In this document: positions 25,719-34,372 of the stretch, piece by piece | How the letters are laid out: every line of letters starts with the position of its first letter | How positions within the stretch are numbered: position 1 is the stretch's first letter | Translations under genes and position numbers: made by a program | The notes under the pieces: model-generated | The model's database searches: none | Told to the model about the DNA's origin: nothing | Seen by the model: the letters and a program-made list of their open reading frames with translations, nothing else | Origin: Thermostichus vulcanus str. 'Rupite' | Lineage (GTDB): Bacteria > Cyanobacteriota > Cyanobacteriia > Thermostichales > Thermostichaceae | Assembly: GCF_022848905.1 (NCBI RefSeq) | Contig: NZ_JAFIRA010000001.1 | Span: forward strand, 186,001 to 250,000 | Length of the DNA: 64,000 nt | Reading direction: 5' to 3'

Positions 25719-26309
25719 ATGGTCATTGCCGCGGTCCATTCAGATCAAAACCAGAAAACAGATCCCGAAATAGAGGATCTTTTCCTCACTTTGCCTAAAA
25801 CCCTTGAAGAGTATCTGGCAAACCCAATAGACAAAACAGAGTGGGTAAATGATCAGATTGCAGAGAAGTCAGGGCAAACACTTATGCATGCAAAGATACA
25901 AACCCGACTTCTGATTCGCTGGTCTGATTATGTTGAAACTCAGCAGTTAGGGGGTATGGTGTTAGTCGAGGCTCCCTGTCAAACACGAGGTAGAGTTAGA
26001 AGACCTGATGTTGCTTACCTTTCTCCAGATTTGATTGAGCGATTCAGGGATGATGTAGCTATATTATCCCAAAGTCATCCATTGATTGGAGAGATTATTT
26101 CTCCAACTGACTTTGGGGAAGATATTTTTCTAAAGTCTCAAGAATATCTGGGTTCTGGGGCCTTGGAAGTTTGGCTGGTTTTCCCAAAAAGCAAGCATAT
26201 TTTTATTCAAACTCAAGAGCAAAATCTTTGGCTGACTGAAAAGGAAACTGCCAAAACTCAGCTAGTGTTACCAGGATTTGAGATCGAAGTTGCTGAACTG
26301 CTGAGTTGA
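25719..26309 (+). CDS. Uma2-family (DUF820) nuclease-fold protein
   Basis: A 196-residue member of the Uma2 family, a PD-(D/E)xK-nuclease-like group greatly expanded in cyanobacteria. The fold core is visible: VNDQIAEKSGQTLMHAKIQ, VLVEAPCQTRGRVRRPDVAYL (the D of RPDVAYL), LIGEIISPTDFGEDIFLKSQEY (E and K-like positions) and LEVWLVFPKSKHIFIQ. The biological role is unknown; many members sit near mobile DNA. It is on the same strand between nrtD and narB and splits what is usually a tight operon. Its A+T-richer coding sequence than its neighbours suggests later arrival. Confidence 0.85.
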   Translation: MVIAAVHSDQNQKTDPEIEDLFLTLPKTLEEYLANPIDKTEWVNDQIAEKSGQTLMHAKIQTRLLIRWSDYVETQQLGGMVLVEAPCQTRGRVRRPDVAYLSPDLIERFRDDVAILSQSHPLIGEIISPTDFGEDIFLKSQEYLGSGALEVWLVFPKSKHIFIQTQEQNLWLTEKETAKTQLVLPGFEIEVAELLS

Positions 26310-26386
26310 GGGATCCTTGAGATCTCAATCAATACCAGTTGAAGTCGAATTGCGGGTCATCCTCCCAGGAGTTGAGTCGGAAGTTG

Positions 26387-28564
26387 ATGAGTCAACCAGT
26401 GATTAAAACCCAATGCCCCTATTGCGGAGTAGGCTGTGGATTAGAAGCCGTGCCGACCGCTTCGGGGGATTGGAAGATTAGAGGAGATCGAGATCATCCT
26501 TCCAGTTTGGGCATGGTGTGCGTGAAGGGTGCCACCGTTATGGAGTCGGTTAATCAAGATCGGCTGTTGTACCCGATGTTTCGGGAGCAGTTGGATCGCC
26601 CCTTCCGGCGCATTTCTTGGGAGCAGGCTTTTGACGAGATCACCTCTCGCCTTCAACATCTGAGAACCTCTCCAGATGCAATCGCAATGTACGGATCTGG
26701 ACAATTTTTAACTGAAGATTACTACGTGGCTCAAAAACTCATCAAAGGCTGCTTGGGAACCAATAACTTTGATGCCAATTCCCGCCTGTGTATGTCTTCA
26801 GCCGTTTCAGGATATATGCAATCCCTAGGATCCGATGGCCCGCCCTGCTGTTACGAGGATTTGGATCTGTGTGATTTGGCTTTTTTGGTGGGTACCAATA
26901 CAGCAGAATGTCACCCCATTCTCTTTAATCGGCTCAAAAAAAGACATCGGTTGGGATCCCCTCTCAAAATGATTGTGGTGGATCCCCGAAAAACTCAAAC
27001 GGCAGAAGCTGCAGATCTCCATTTGGGTATTCGACCGGGTAGTGACATTGATTTATTCAATGGAATTGCCCATTTGCTCTTGCGTTGGGGGGAGATCGAT
27101 AGCCTCTTCATCGAAGATTGCACGCAAGGCTTTGCTCGATATGCGGCCTTATTATCCAGTTATGAGCCTGAAACGGTGGCACAACGCTGTGGCATCTCGT
27201 TGGAGGATCTCATCCAGGCTGCCAAGCTCTGGCAGGGATCCCGAGCGGTTCTTTCCCTTTGGTCGATGGGTTTGAATCAATCCAGCGAAGGTACCGCCAA
27301 GATTTGTAGTTTGATCAACCTCCACTTAATGACGGGACAAATTGGCAAACCTGGCATGGGGCCCTTCTCGTTAACAGGGCAACCCAATGCGATGGGAGGT
27401 AGAGAAGCGGGTGGACTCTCTCATCTGTTGCCGGGATATCGCTCCGTGAGAAATTCTGCGCATCGGGCGGATGTAGAAACCTTTTGGGGGTTACCTAGAG
27501 GGTCTATATCTGCTCAACCGGGGCTGACTGCAACCGAAATGATCTCTGCACTAGAAGCGGGATCCCTAAAATTCTTTTGGATAGCGGCTACTAACCCTTT
27601 GGTGAGTTTGCCGGATCTGGAGCGAGTTAAAAAAGCCCTACGCAAGTCCCCTTTTACCATTTACCAAGAGGCTTATTACCCCACAGAAACAGCCGAATAT
27701 GCTCATCTGCTTTTGCCCGCCTGTCAATGGAGCGAAAAAACAGGGGTAATGACCAACTCAGAGCGTCGGGTTACCCTTTGTCAACGCTTTCAGGATCCCC
27801 CCGGAGAAGCCCGACCGGATTGGGAAATCTTTGCAGAAGTGGGGCGTCGCTTGGGATTTTCCCAACACTTTTCCTTTCAGAATGCGGCAGAAGTCTATGC
27901 AGAATTTGTTGCCCTGACGGAAAATCGCCCCTGTGATCACTCTGGCCTTAGTCATTCTCTTTTGGCTGAAGCAGGCCCTCAACACTGGCCTCATCCGAAA
28001 GTGCAAACCCAGGCTAAAATTCAGGATCCGGCCCGACTTTATACCGATTTGCGCTTTCCTACTCCTGATGGCCTTGCTCGGTTTATTCCCTACCATTCCC
28101 GTGGATTGGCTGAGCCGCCGGATCCCCAATATCCGTTTGTATTGACCACCGGCAGAGTTTATGGCCACTGGCACACCCAAACCCGCACCGGCAGAATTGA
28201 TAAAATCATCAAAATGCACCCACAGCCGTTTATTGAAATTCATCCTCACGATGCCGAAAAGCTAGCTCTTCAGGAGGGGGATCCGGTTCAGGTGCGTTCC
28301 CCCCGTGGGCAAGCCTATTTCCCGGCCAAGATTACCCGTGCCATTGCGCCAGGAACGGTGTTTGTGCCGATGCACTGGGGATCCCTGTGGGCCAACCAAG
28401 CGGAGTGCAATGCTCTCACCCATGACACCAGTTGCCCAGCCTCTGGCCAGCCGGAATTAAAAGCCTGTGCTGTTGCTTTGCGCAAAGCGGAGTCGTTTCC
28501 GTCAAAACAGGAGATCGAGCGGGTTGTACCTGAGGAAGGTTTGGATGTCTCTGTTTCAGTTTGA
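26387..28564 (+). CDS. narB: Assimilatory nitrate reductase, ferredoxin-dependent
   Basis: A 725-residue molybdopterin oxidoreductase that reduces nitrate to nitrite with electrons from ferredoxin. The N-terminus carries the 4Fe-4S ligands ([14 protein letters not shown], then [10 protein letters not shown]). The centre shows bis-MGD binding segments ([50 protein letters not shown]). The start is ATG 26387, which gives the typical short leader MSQPVIKTQ; an in-frame TTG at 26339 is less likely. It is cotranscribed with narM, whose start lies inside the narB 3' end. The frame is intact. Confidence 0.95.
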   Translation: MSQPVIKTQCPYCGVGCGLEAVPTASGDWKIRGDRDHPSSLGMVCVKGATVMESVNQDRLLYPMFREQLDRPFRRISWEQAFDEITSRLQHLRTSPDAIAMYGSGQFLTEDYYVAQKLIKGCLGTNNFDANSRLCMSSAVSGYMQSLGSDGPPCCYEDLDLCDLAFLVGTNTAECHPILFNRLKKRHRLGSPLKMIVVDPRKTQTAEAADLHLGIRPGSDIDLFNGIAHLLLRWGEIDSLFIEDCTQGFARYAALLSSYEPETVAQRCGISLEDLIQAAKLWQGSRAVLSLWSMGLNQSSEGTAKICSLINLHLMTGQIGKPGMGPFSLTGQPNAMGGREAGGLSHLLPGYRSVRNSAHRADVETFWGLPRGSISAQPGLTATEMISALEAGSLKFFWIAATNPLVSLPDLERVKKALRKSPFTIYQEAYYPTETAEYAHLLLPACQWSEKTGVMTNSERRVTLCQRFQDPPGEARPDWEIFAEVGRRLGFSQHFSFQNAAEVYAEFVALTENRPCDHSGLSHSLLAEAGPQHWPHPKVQTQAKIQDPARLYTDLRFPTPDGLARFIPYHSRGLAEPPDPQYPFVLTTGRVYGHWHTQTRTGRIDKIIKMHPQPFIEIHPHDAEKLALQEGDPVQVRSPRGQAYFPAKITRAIAPGTVFVPMHWGSLWANQAECNALTHDTSCPASGQPELKACAVALRKAESFPSKQEIERVVPEEGLDVSVSV

Positions 28565-29018
28565 GCAAGAGTTTGCCGATTCTCTGCGCTGCATTCCCAT
28601 GAGTGTACGCCTCAAGTTAGATGTGTGTGGGATCAAGCTCAAGCTGCATCAGTGGGGACGATTTTCAATTCAGCAAAAGCAGCAGTGTGTCAACTGGCCC
28701 TTTCAAACCCCCCAGGATATTGAACAATTTGGTAGCTATTTGCGGCAGGTGATCCGCTCTACCTGTCATGAGGAGGCCACAGAAATTCCCCCCGACCCAC
28801 AACCCGAATGGCAAAATACCGATGGGATCCCGGTCAGTGTTCAACAAAAGGCCGAAGAACTGGGGATTCAGATAACCCTCGATTTCTGGAAAAACCTACA
28901 GGATCTGCAACGATTTGCCCTGATTAAACTGAGCCGCTCCAACCACGAAAACAAGAACTTTTTACCGGCCCTACAAGAATTGGGTTTGAAGCCGAAAAGT
29001 TTGAATGGGAATGGGTAA
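28545..29018 (+). CDS. narM: Nitrate reductase-associated protein NarM
   Basis: ATG 28545 overlaps the last 20 nt of narB, so translation is coupled. The 157-residue product begins [20 protein letters not shown] and continues [20 protein letters not shown], the signature of the nitrate-reductase-associated family found next to narB in cyanobacteria. In cyanobacteria where it has been studied this small protein is needed for active nitrate reductase, probably in cofactor maturation, but its biochemistry is not settled. It is soluble, with no known catalytic motif. Last gene of the cluster; a terminator follows at 29194. Confidence 0.9.
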   Translation: MSLFQFEQEFADSLRCIPMSVRLKLDVCGIKLKLHQWGRFSIQQKQQCVNWPFQTPQDIEQFGSYLRQVIRSTCHEEATEIPPDPQPEWQNTDGIPVSVQQKAEELGIQITLDFWKNLQDLQRFALIKLSRSNHENKNFLPALQELGLKPKSLNGNG

Positions 29019-29113
29019 GCCCTCTGCTCTGTGGATGGACTGATTGACTGTCAGCATAGGTATTCTAGGGACCGAGGAGTTCTTGTTGAGGAACATAAAC
29101 TAAAGTTGAGGAT

Positions 29114-29166
29114 TTGATACTTGCATTGCTTTCTTGTTACGGGAAGCGCTATTTTTTAAGTATCAA
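29114..29166. other. Long stem-loop after narM
   Basis: TTGATACTT (29114-29122) and AAGTATCAA (29158-29166) are perfect inverted repeats and enclose a weaker inner stem (GCTTTC / GGGAAGC). It lies about 100 nt past narM and just before the terminator, so it may protect the 3' end of the long nitrate transcript. Confidence 0.4.
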
Positions 29167-29193
29167 AACCCTTTTCAATACGGTCTTTACTGG

Positions 29194-29226
29194 CCCCGGA
29201 GGCGCAATCCTCTGGGGTTCATTTTT
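29194..29226 (+). terminator. Rho-independent terminator of the nitrate cluster
   Basis: CCCCGGAGG (29194-29202) pairs with CCTCTGGGG (29209-29217) with one G-T wobble and a 6-nt loop, followed by TTCATTTTT. It separates narM from the convergent purD. Confidence 0.7.
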
Positions 29227-29254
29227 GCGGGGTCATTTTTGTGCTGTAGATTCA

Positions 29255-30553
29255 CTAAACGGGCACTACCCCCCGACGAACCGCGGCTCCCAGCGCTCGG
29301 CTGCCAATATCAGAACGACAATAGGCTCCGGCAAACTGCACCTGATCCACCGCTGCATAGGCTTGGCCCAAGGCTTCCGATAGATTGGCCCCTTGCCCTG
29401 TAATACACAAAACGCGCCCACCATCGCTGAGGAGCTGCCCTCCTACCTGACGGGTACCGGCATGAAACACCAAGGCTCCGGTTTGGGTAGCGGCTTCCAA
29501 GCCCGAGATCGGGATCCCCCGTTCGTAGTTGTCTGGATACCCTGGGGCTGCCATCACCACACAGGCGGCATAACCCGGTTTCCATTTCAGTTGCACTTGC
29601 GCCAAACGCCCCTCCACACAGGCCAGTAGCACCTCGTCAAGCGGGTTTTCCAGCAGAGGCAGAATCACCTGGGCTTCCGGATCCCCAAAGCGGCAGTTGT
29701 ACTCCAGGACATAGGGATCCCCGCTGGGTGTAATCATCAGCCCGGCATAGATCACCCCTTGGTAAAGGATGCCCCGCTGCTGCAAGCCCCTCAGGGTGGG
29801 ATCCAACACTTGGGCTTGAATGCGGGCTAGCAATTCGGGAGTTATCAGGTGATCTGCTGGAGCATGAGCCCCCATGCCGCCGGTATTCGGGCCGGTATCC
29901 CCATCGCCGAGGCGTTTGTAGTCCTGCGCAGGCAGCAGGGGTACACAGGTTTGGCCATCGGTGAGGGCCAGGATCGAAACCTCTTGGCCGCTGAGGAACT
30001 CCTCTATCAGTACCTGTTGGGAGCCGGAAGGATGCGCCAGGGCCGCCCGCACAGCTTGCACCGCCTCTTCCCGATCTTGGGCAATGGTTACCCCCTTGCC
30101 TGCCGCCAGCCCATCCACCTTCACCACCAGAGGGAAGGTCTGGGAATCCAGATAGGCCATAGCCGCAGCCAGGGCTGTAAAGCCCACCGCCTTTGCCGTT
30201 GGGATCCCCATTTCTTGCATCAGTTGTTTAGCCCAGAGCTTGCTGCCCTCCAGCTGAGCGGCTGCACGGTTTGGCCCGAAAATAGGCAGCCCTGCCGCTT
30301 GAAAGGCATCAACAATGCCCTCGACCAAGGGAACCTCTGGCCCCACCACCGTCAAACGGATCCCTTGCACGGTAGCAAAACGGACTAGACCTTCAATATC
30401 GGTCGCCGCTAATGCCAAAGACTGGCAGCGGGGCATCTGGCGTGTTCCCCCATTGCCTGGGGCACAGTAAACCTGGGTAACCTGTGGGGATTGCAACAGC
30501 TTCCAGGCGAGAGCGTGTTCTCGTCCCCCAGAGCCGATGACCAGAACTTGCAT
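29255..30553 (-). CDS. purD: Phosphoribosylamine-glycine ligase
   Basis: The enzyme joins phosphoribosylamine to glycine using ATP, the second step of purine synthesis. It is an ATP-grasp protein of 432 residues. The start is ATG 30553, giving MQVLVIGSGGREHALAWKL, the universal PurD N-terminus; upstream in-frame codons are ignored. Other signatures are VVGPEVPLVEGIVDAF, VVKVDGLAAGKGVTIAQ, LPAQDYKRLGDGDTGPNTGG and YNCRFGDPEAQVILPLL. Convergent with the nitrate cluster; the frame is intact. Confidence 0.96.
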   Translation of the reverse strand: MQVLVIGSGGREHALAWKLLQSPQVTQVYCAPGNGGTRQMPRCQSLALAATDIEGLVRFATVQGIRLTVVGPEVPLVEGIVDAFQAAGLPIFGPNRAAAQLEGSKLWAKQLMQEMGIPTAKAVGFTALAAAMAYLDSQTFPLVVKVDGLAAGKGVTIAQDREEAVQAVRAALAHPSGSQQVLIEEFLSGQEVSILALTDGQTCVPLLPAQDYKRLGDGDTGPNTGGMGAHAPADHLITPELLARIQAQVLDPTLRGLQQRGILYQGVIYAGLMITPSGDPYVLEYNCRFGDPEAQVILPLLENPLDEVLLACVEGRLAQVQLKWKPGYAACVVMAAPGYPDNYERGIPISGLEAATQTGALVFHAGTRQVGGQLLSDGGRVLCITGQGANLSEALGQAYAAVDQVQFAGAYCRSDIGSRALGAAVRRGVVPV

Positions 30554-30677
30554 ATCCTTGCTATCCCACCCCCTATTCCACCTTTGGTGAACCCAACTGG
30601 GGAGCACCAGAACTGCTCCAAACACCCCTCATTAGACCATGTTCGGTTGCCTACTGGAGGGAAAGACTATGGGGGTA

Positions 30678-31898
30678 CTAGGGGGTGGCCAAAGAACGGC
30701 CCCGCCAGGTCCAGTTGTGTCCAGTGCTGGTACGAATCGCTGAGGCCAGAACAATGGCAGCCGTTACCCATCCCCCCACCGCTGTCAGCCACCAGTAGCG
30801 CAGCGGTAAATGGGCCCAATGTTTAAGGAGGAGTCGAATCCCCAATTGAGCCATAATCCCCGCCAAACTGGCCAACAGCACCCCCAGCGACTGAGTGGCC
30901 CAAGCGAGGATCAGTCCTAGCCAGGGCAGGCTACAAATCCCCAAAATAGTGACCATTGCCAATAGGGCCAGCACCCAATTGCGCTCCAGGCCCAAAAACC
31001 AATTTTTTGTCCACCCCTCCCAAAGGGCATCCCCATCGGCATACATACGGCTGCGAACCCGTGCCCCACCCAGACGGATCTTCAGGCCCAAGCCACTGGC
31101 CTTGATGCGCTGACCTAAGGTGACATCTTCCACCACCACATCCGCTACTCCGGCATGCCCCCCAATCTGCTCGTAAGCAGAGCGGCGAAACAACATAAAC
31201 GGGCCAAAAGCAAACGCCTTAGAGCTGTTGGGATCATTGACGGCGGCAAAGTTGTACCCAACCGCCAGGATGGTCATCATAATCGGTTGCACCAGCCATT
31301 CCGCCAGACAACCACACACCAACTGCGGCCCCACCGTTACCAGACCACTGTTGGTTTCTAGAAGCTGCCAGAGGGCGGCCTCAATCGCGCCGGATTCCAG
31401 CCGCACATCACAGTCAAGAAAGAGCAGATAATCCGCTTCAATCATCGCCACTGCCTGGGCACAGGCCCAGTTTTTGCCCACCCATACTTGTCCTTGCGGA
31501 CGGGGATCCCCCTTGAGTAGATGTAGGCGTGGACCATGGGGTTGTGTCATGCGAGCGGTGGCTAGGGTTTGCGCCAGCTCCCAGGTCGCATCTGTTGAGT
31601 CATCATCCACCAGCCACACCTGCATAGGGGCAGAGGTGCTCTCCAGGATACTGGTCAGGCAGTCCACCACGTTTTTGGCCTCGTTATAGGCGGGGACAAT
31701 CACCGCCAGCCGTTCCATGGCCGCCGCCACTTCAGCCGCTTTTTCCTCCGGGACATCTGTTAGCCAAGGGGAAGCCCGCAAAGCCCGCCACAACCGTACC
31801 GCCACCAGCCCAATCAAGAGGGCCGTCAAGGACAGCACCCCCATGAGCAGGCCAGGGATCCCAGCCTTGATTGGCTCCCACACTAAGCCCCCCAACAT
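30678..31898 (-). CDS. Membrane-associated family 2 glycosyltransferase
   Basis: A 406-residue protein. Start set at ATG 31898 because GGGAG precedes it by about 7 nt; an earlier in-frame ATG at 31940 lacks a site. It has one N-terminal membrane helix (IPGLLMGVLSLTALLIGLV), a GT2 catalytic domain (LAVIVPAYNEAKNVVDCL, VWLVDDDSTDAT, LLFLDCDVRLE, VVVEDVTLGQRIKASG) and three or four C-terminal helices. This layout fits the HpnB/CrtQ/CruG-like glycosyltransferases that act on lipids or carotenoids. CruG, which glycosylates myxoxanthophyll-type carotenoids in cyanobacteria, is a reasonable but unproven identity. The stop lies 42 nt downstream of the HD gene's end region, with both genes on the minus strand. 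Confidence 0.8.
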   Translation of the reverse strand: MLGGLVWEPIKAGIPGLLMGVLSLTALLIGLVAVRLWRALRASPWLTDVPEEKAAEVAAAMERLAVIVPAYNEAKNVVDCLTSILESTSAPMQVWLVDDDSTDATWELAQTLATARMTQPHGPRLHLLKGDPRPQGQVWVGKNWACAQAVAMIEADYLLFLDCDVRLESGAIEAALWQLLETNSGLVTVGPQLVCGCLAEWLVQPIMMTILAVGYNFAAVNDPNSSKAFAFGPFMLFRRSAYEQIGGHAGVADVVVEDVTLGQRIKASGLGLKIRLGGARVRSRMYADGDALWEGWTKNWFLGLERNWVLALLAMVTILGICSLPWLGLILAWATQSLGVLLASLAGIMAQLGIRLLLKHWAHLPLRYWWLTAVGGWVTAAIVLASAIRTSTGHNWTWRGRSLATP

Positions 31899-31939
31899 GT
31901 CTTTCTCCCGCCAATTCACATCTGAAATTCTGAAATGCA

Positions 31940-33229
31940 TTAGGCATACAGAAACCCTTCCACGATATCGCTATAGGGGCGGGGGAAGATCAACCAAACT
32001 TGTTGTTGGGTTTTCACCAGAGCGCGCACCAGGGGGGAAAGCTGGGCAATTTCTTCACAACCTCGCTCGGTTTGCAGCTGGATCCCTTGGGCATAAAGGC
32101 TGTAGCCCTGGGTATGAGCAGAGCGGATCCCGAGGTAACTTTCCGGATCCAGGCCCTCCCGCCGCATTTTTTCGCTCACGCTGGCAACCAAAGTTTGGCG
32201 GTCTTCTTCCGGCAAATGGGTGATGTTGCGGGCCTTAAACAGATCCCGATCCAGGTAGCGCCGTGACAAATCGGCCAAGATCGGATCCCGGCCCGACATA
32301 GCCCAAAAGCGAAAGGGATAGCTAAACAGCCCATCGTCAGCAGCCAAGTACAGGGGCAAAGGCAACTCAAAGGGATCCCCTTTTTGGGCAGCTATCGCAG
32401 CCCACAACCAGGCCGTCAGTACCGGATCCAGCTCAATTTCCCCCCTTTGCAGCAGCACCTGTGCGCGCTTAAACAGCCGATCCAAGATGAAGCGGGCACA
32501 CAAACTTTTGGGATGTTGATACACCTGGGTATACATGAAGTAGCGCACCACCAGATAGTGTTCAATCGCTCCTAACCCTTTGCGGGCTGGAATGGAGAGG
32601 GATCCGGTTTCCGGGTCATAATCCATCACCGTGACAATCCGATCCAGATCCAAATGGCCGTATTGGGCACCCGTGAGCAGGCTATCCCGCATCAGGTAGT
32701 CGAAGCGGTCGCAGTCCAGTTGGCTGGAGATCAACTGCCCCACCAGAGGTAAGGGAAACTGCTTTTGCAACACCTGCTGCATCTGTGCCGGCAGCTGCGG
32801 ATCGAACTCCGCCAGCAGAGTGGAAACTTGCGGATCCTCCCGCAAAATGCGCGCTGTCCAGGCTTCGTGGTGGCAACCAAAAATCTCTTCCCCGGCATGG
32901 CTAAAGGGGCTATGGCCAATATCGTGCAGTAGGGCAGAGGCCAGGGTCACCGCCCGATAGGGGCGCAACTCCGCATAGCGACGGGCCAATTTGTCGAACA
33001 GCCGCCGTGTGATGTACAACACCCCCACCGAATGGGTAAACCGGGATCCCTCCGCGCCATGAAAGGTGAAAAAGGCAGTATCCAATTGGCGAATGCGGCG
33101 CAAGCGCTGAAAAGCAGGCGTATCGATCAGGCGAATCAGCAGGGCTTCAACCGCATCCCCGCCATCGAGGCTGATGGCTCCATGCAGGGGATCGTGATAG
33201 GTTCGAGACTTGCAAAAACGCAGCGCCAT
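31940..33229 (-). CDS. HD-domain phosphohydrolase (dNTPase/SAMHD1-like)
   Basis: A 429-residue HD-superfamily metal hydrolase. The metal ligands follow the H...HD...D pattern: RFTHSVGV, then ALLHDIGHSPFSHAGEE and later LDCDRFDYLMRDSLLTG. The opening DPLHGAISL and the substrate-region segment RLRRIRQLDTAFFTF are typical of the bacterial YdhJ/SAMHD1-like group, often annotated as deoxynucleotide triphosphohydrolase-like. Activity on dNTPs is inferred from family. It is upstream of the glycosyltransferase on the same strand and likely cotranscribed with it. Confidence 0.88.
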   Translation of the reverse strand: MALRFCKSRTYHDPLHGAISLDGGDAVEALLIRLIDTPAFQRLRRIRQLDTAFFTFHGAEGSRFTHSVGVLYITRRLFDKLARRYAELRPYRAVTLASALLHDIGHSPFSHAGEEIFGCHHEAWTARILREDPQVSTLLAEFDPQLPAQMQQVLQKQFPLPLVGQLISSQLDCDRFDYLMRDSLLTGAQYGHLDLDRIVTVMDYDPETGSLSIPARKGLGAIEHYLVVRYFMYTQVYQHPKSLCARFILDRLFKRAQVLLQRGEIELDPVLTAWLWAAIAAQKGDPFELPLPLYLAADDGLFSYPFRFWAMSGRDPILADLSRRYLDRDLFKARNITHLPEEDRQTLVASVSEKMRREGLDPESYLGIRSAHTQGYSLYAQGIQLQTERGCEEIAQLSPLVRALVKTQQQVWLIFPRPYSDIVEGFLYA

Positions 33230-33297
33230 ACTCCCACCATCCTTCTTCCCTTCCCCATTCTTGGTTAGGATGCCCTAGTTGTTGATGGGTGTGTGAC

Positions 33298-34308
33298 ATG
33301 GGATCCCCAACCGGTAACCTGCAGTGGACATCCACAAGCTCCCTTGGTTTCATAAAGCTGGGGTTGATCTTGATCCTCAGCTTGAGTTTAGTCGCCTGTG
33401 CTGCAGCCTCTGAGTCGGTTCTGCCCACCCTGCCCAGTGTTATTCGCTATACCGCTCTAGGGGCTAGCGATGCGGTGGGGGTGAATGCCTCTGTGTCCTG
33501 CGATGGCCCTGCCAATGCCGCTGGCACCCGACCCCAACGCTCGGATCCCTTGCAGTGCCCAAATGGCACCGGCTATGTGCCCCGTCTGGCTCAATTGTTA
33601 CCGGCGCCGGTTGAGTTGACCAATTTGGGGCGCTCCGGAGCGGTGATCAGCCCTGCTATTCAATCTTTGGGGGACTTTATTCCCGCCAACCTACTCCAGG
33701 ATCAAGTGCCCCGCATCCCCCCCGATACCACCCTGATCACGATCTGGATTGGAGGGAACGACACCAACGCCATTACCCTGGCGGCTGCCCGTCTGGCTCT
33801 ACAGGGAGGGGATCCCTTGCCGTTTATCGATCAACAAATTGACCAGTTTGCCGCCGACTATCAAACGCTGCTGCAATCCATTCGCGCCCGTGCCCCGCAA
33901 GCCCGCATTGTGGTGGCCAACCTACCCAACTTCGCCCTCATCCCTTTGGGGCTCCAGCAACCTGGCAGTGTGCGTCAACTGTTGGCGACGATTTCTCTCG
34001 GCCTCACCCGACAGGTGATCAACCCCCTCAGCCAGCAGGGGATCCCGGTGGTGGACTTGCTTTGTGATCCCCGCTCCTACAGCCGCGACTCCTTTTTCCC
34101 CGGCCCGATTGCCGATGGATTTCACCCCAACGACCAGGGCTACGCTGACCTGGCTGAAGCTTTCTTGGGAGCGATCCAACAACCTACCCCACCCCAAGTC
34201 AGCTGTCCTCCCTTTAGCAATCCGGGATCCCTGCAGTTAGATGTGGAGGAGATCCTCAGCGCCAGTGAGACGGAGTTCTTTCGGAGAAGTGTTCTCGGCA
34301 AAAACTAG
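33298..34308 (+). CDS. SGNH/GDSL-type hydrolase lipoprotein
   Basis: The N-terminus has a hydrophobic signal (LGLILILSLSLVAC) with a lipobox ending at Cys, so the protein is lipid-anchored outside the cytoplasmic membrane. The mature domain is an SGNH hydrolase: block I YTALGASDAVG (Ser of GAS replacing GDS), block II NLGRSGAV (Gly), block III IWIGGNDTNA (Asn) and block V DGFHPNDQG (Asp/His). These esterases and lipases cleave acyl or acetyl esters; the substrate is unknown. Start at ATG 33298; a GTG at 33289 in frame is the alternative. The ancestral GDS serine context is kept apart from D to A. Confidence 0.82.
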   Translation: MGSPTGNLQWTSTSSLGFIKLGLILILSLSLVACAAASESVLPTLPSVIRYTALGASDAVGVNASVSCDGPANAAGTRPQRSDPLQCPNGTGYVPRLAQLLPAPVELTNLGRSGAVISPAIQSLGDFIPANLLQDQVPRIPPDTTLITIWIGGNDTNAITLAAARLALQGGDPLPFIDQQIDQFAADYQTLLQSIRARAPQARIVVANLPNFALIPLGLQQPGSVRQLLATISLGLTRQVINPLSQQGIPVVDLLCDPRSYSRDSFFPGPIADGFHPNDQGYADLAEAFLGAIQQPTPPQVSCPPFSNPGSLQLDVEEILSASETEFFRRSVLGKN

Positions 34309-34372
34309 GATCCCTGTGTCGAACAGGTTGAACAGAGGGATCCCGACAGTATTGATTGAGATTGCGTGTGGT

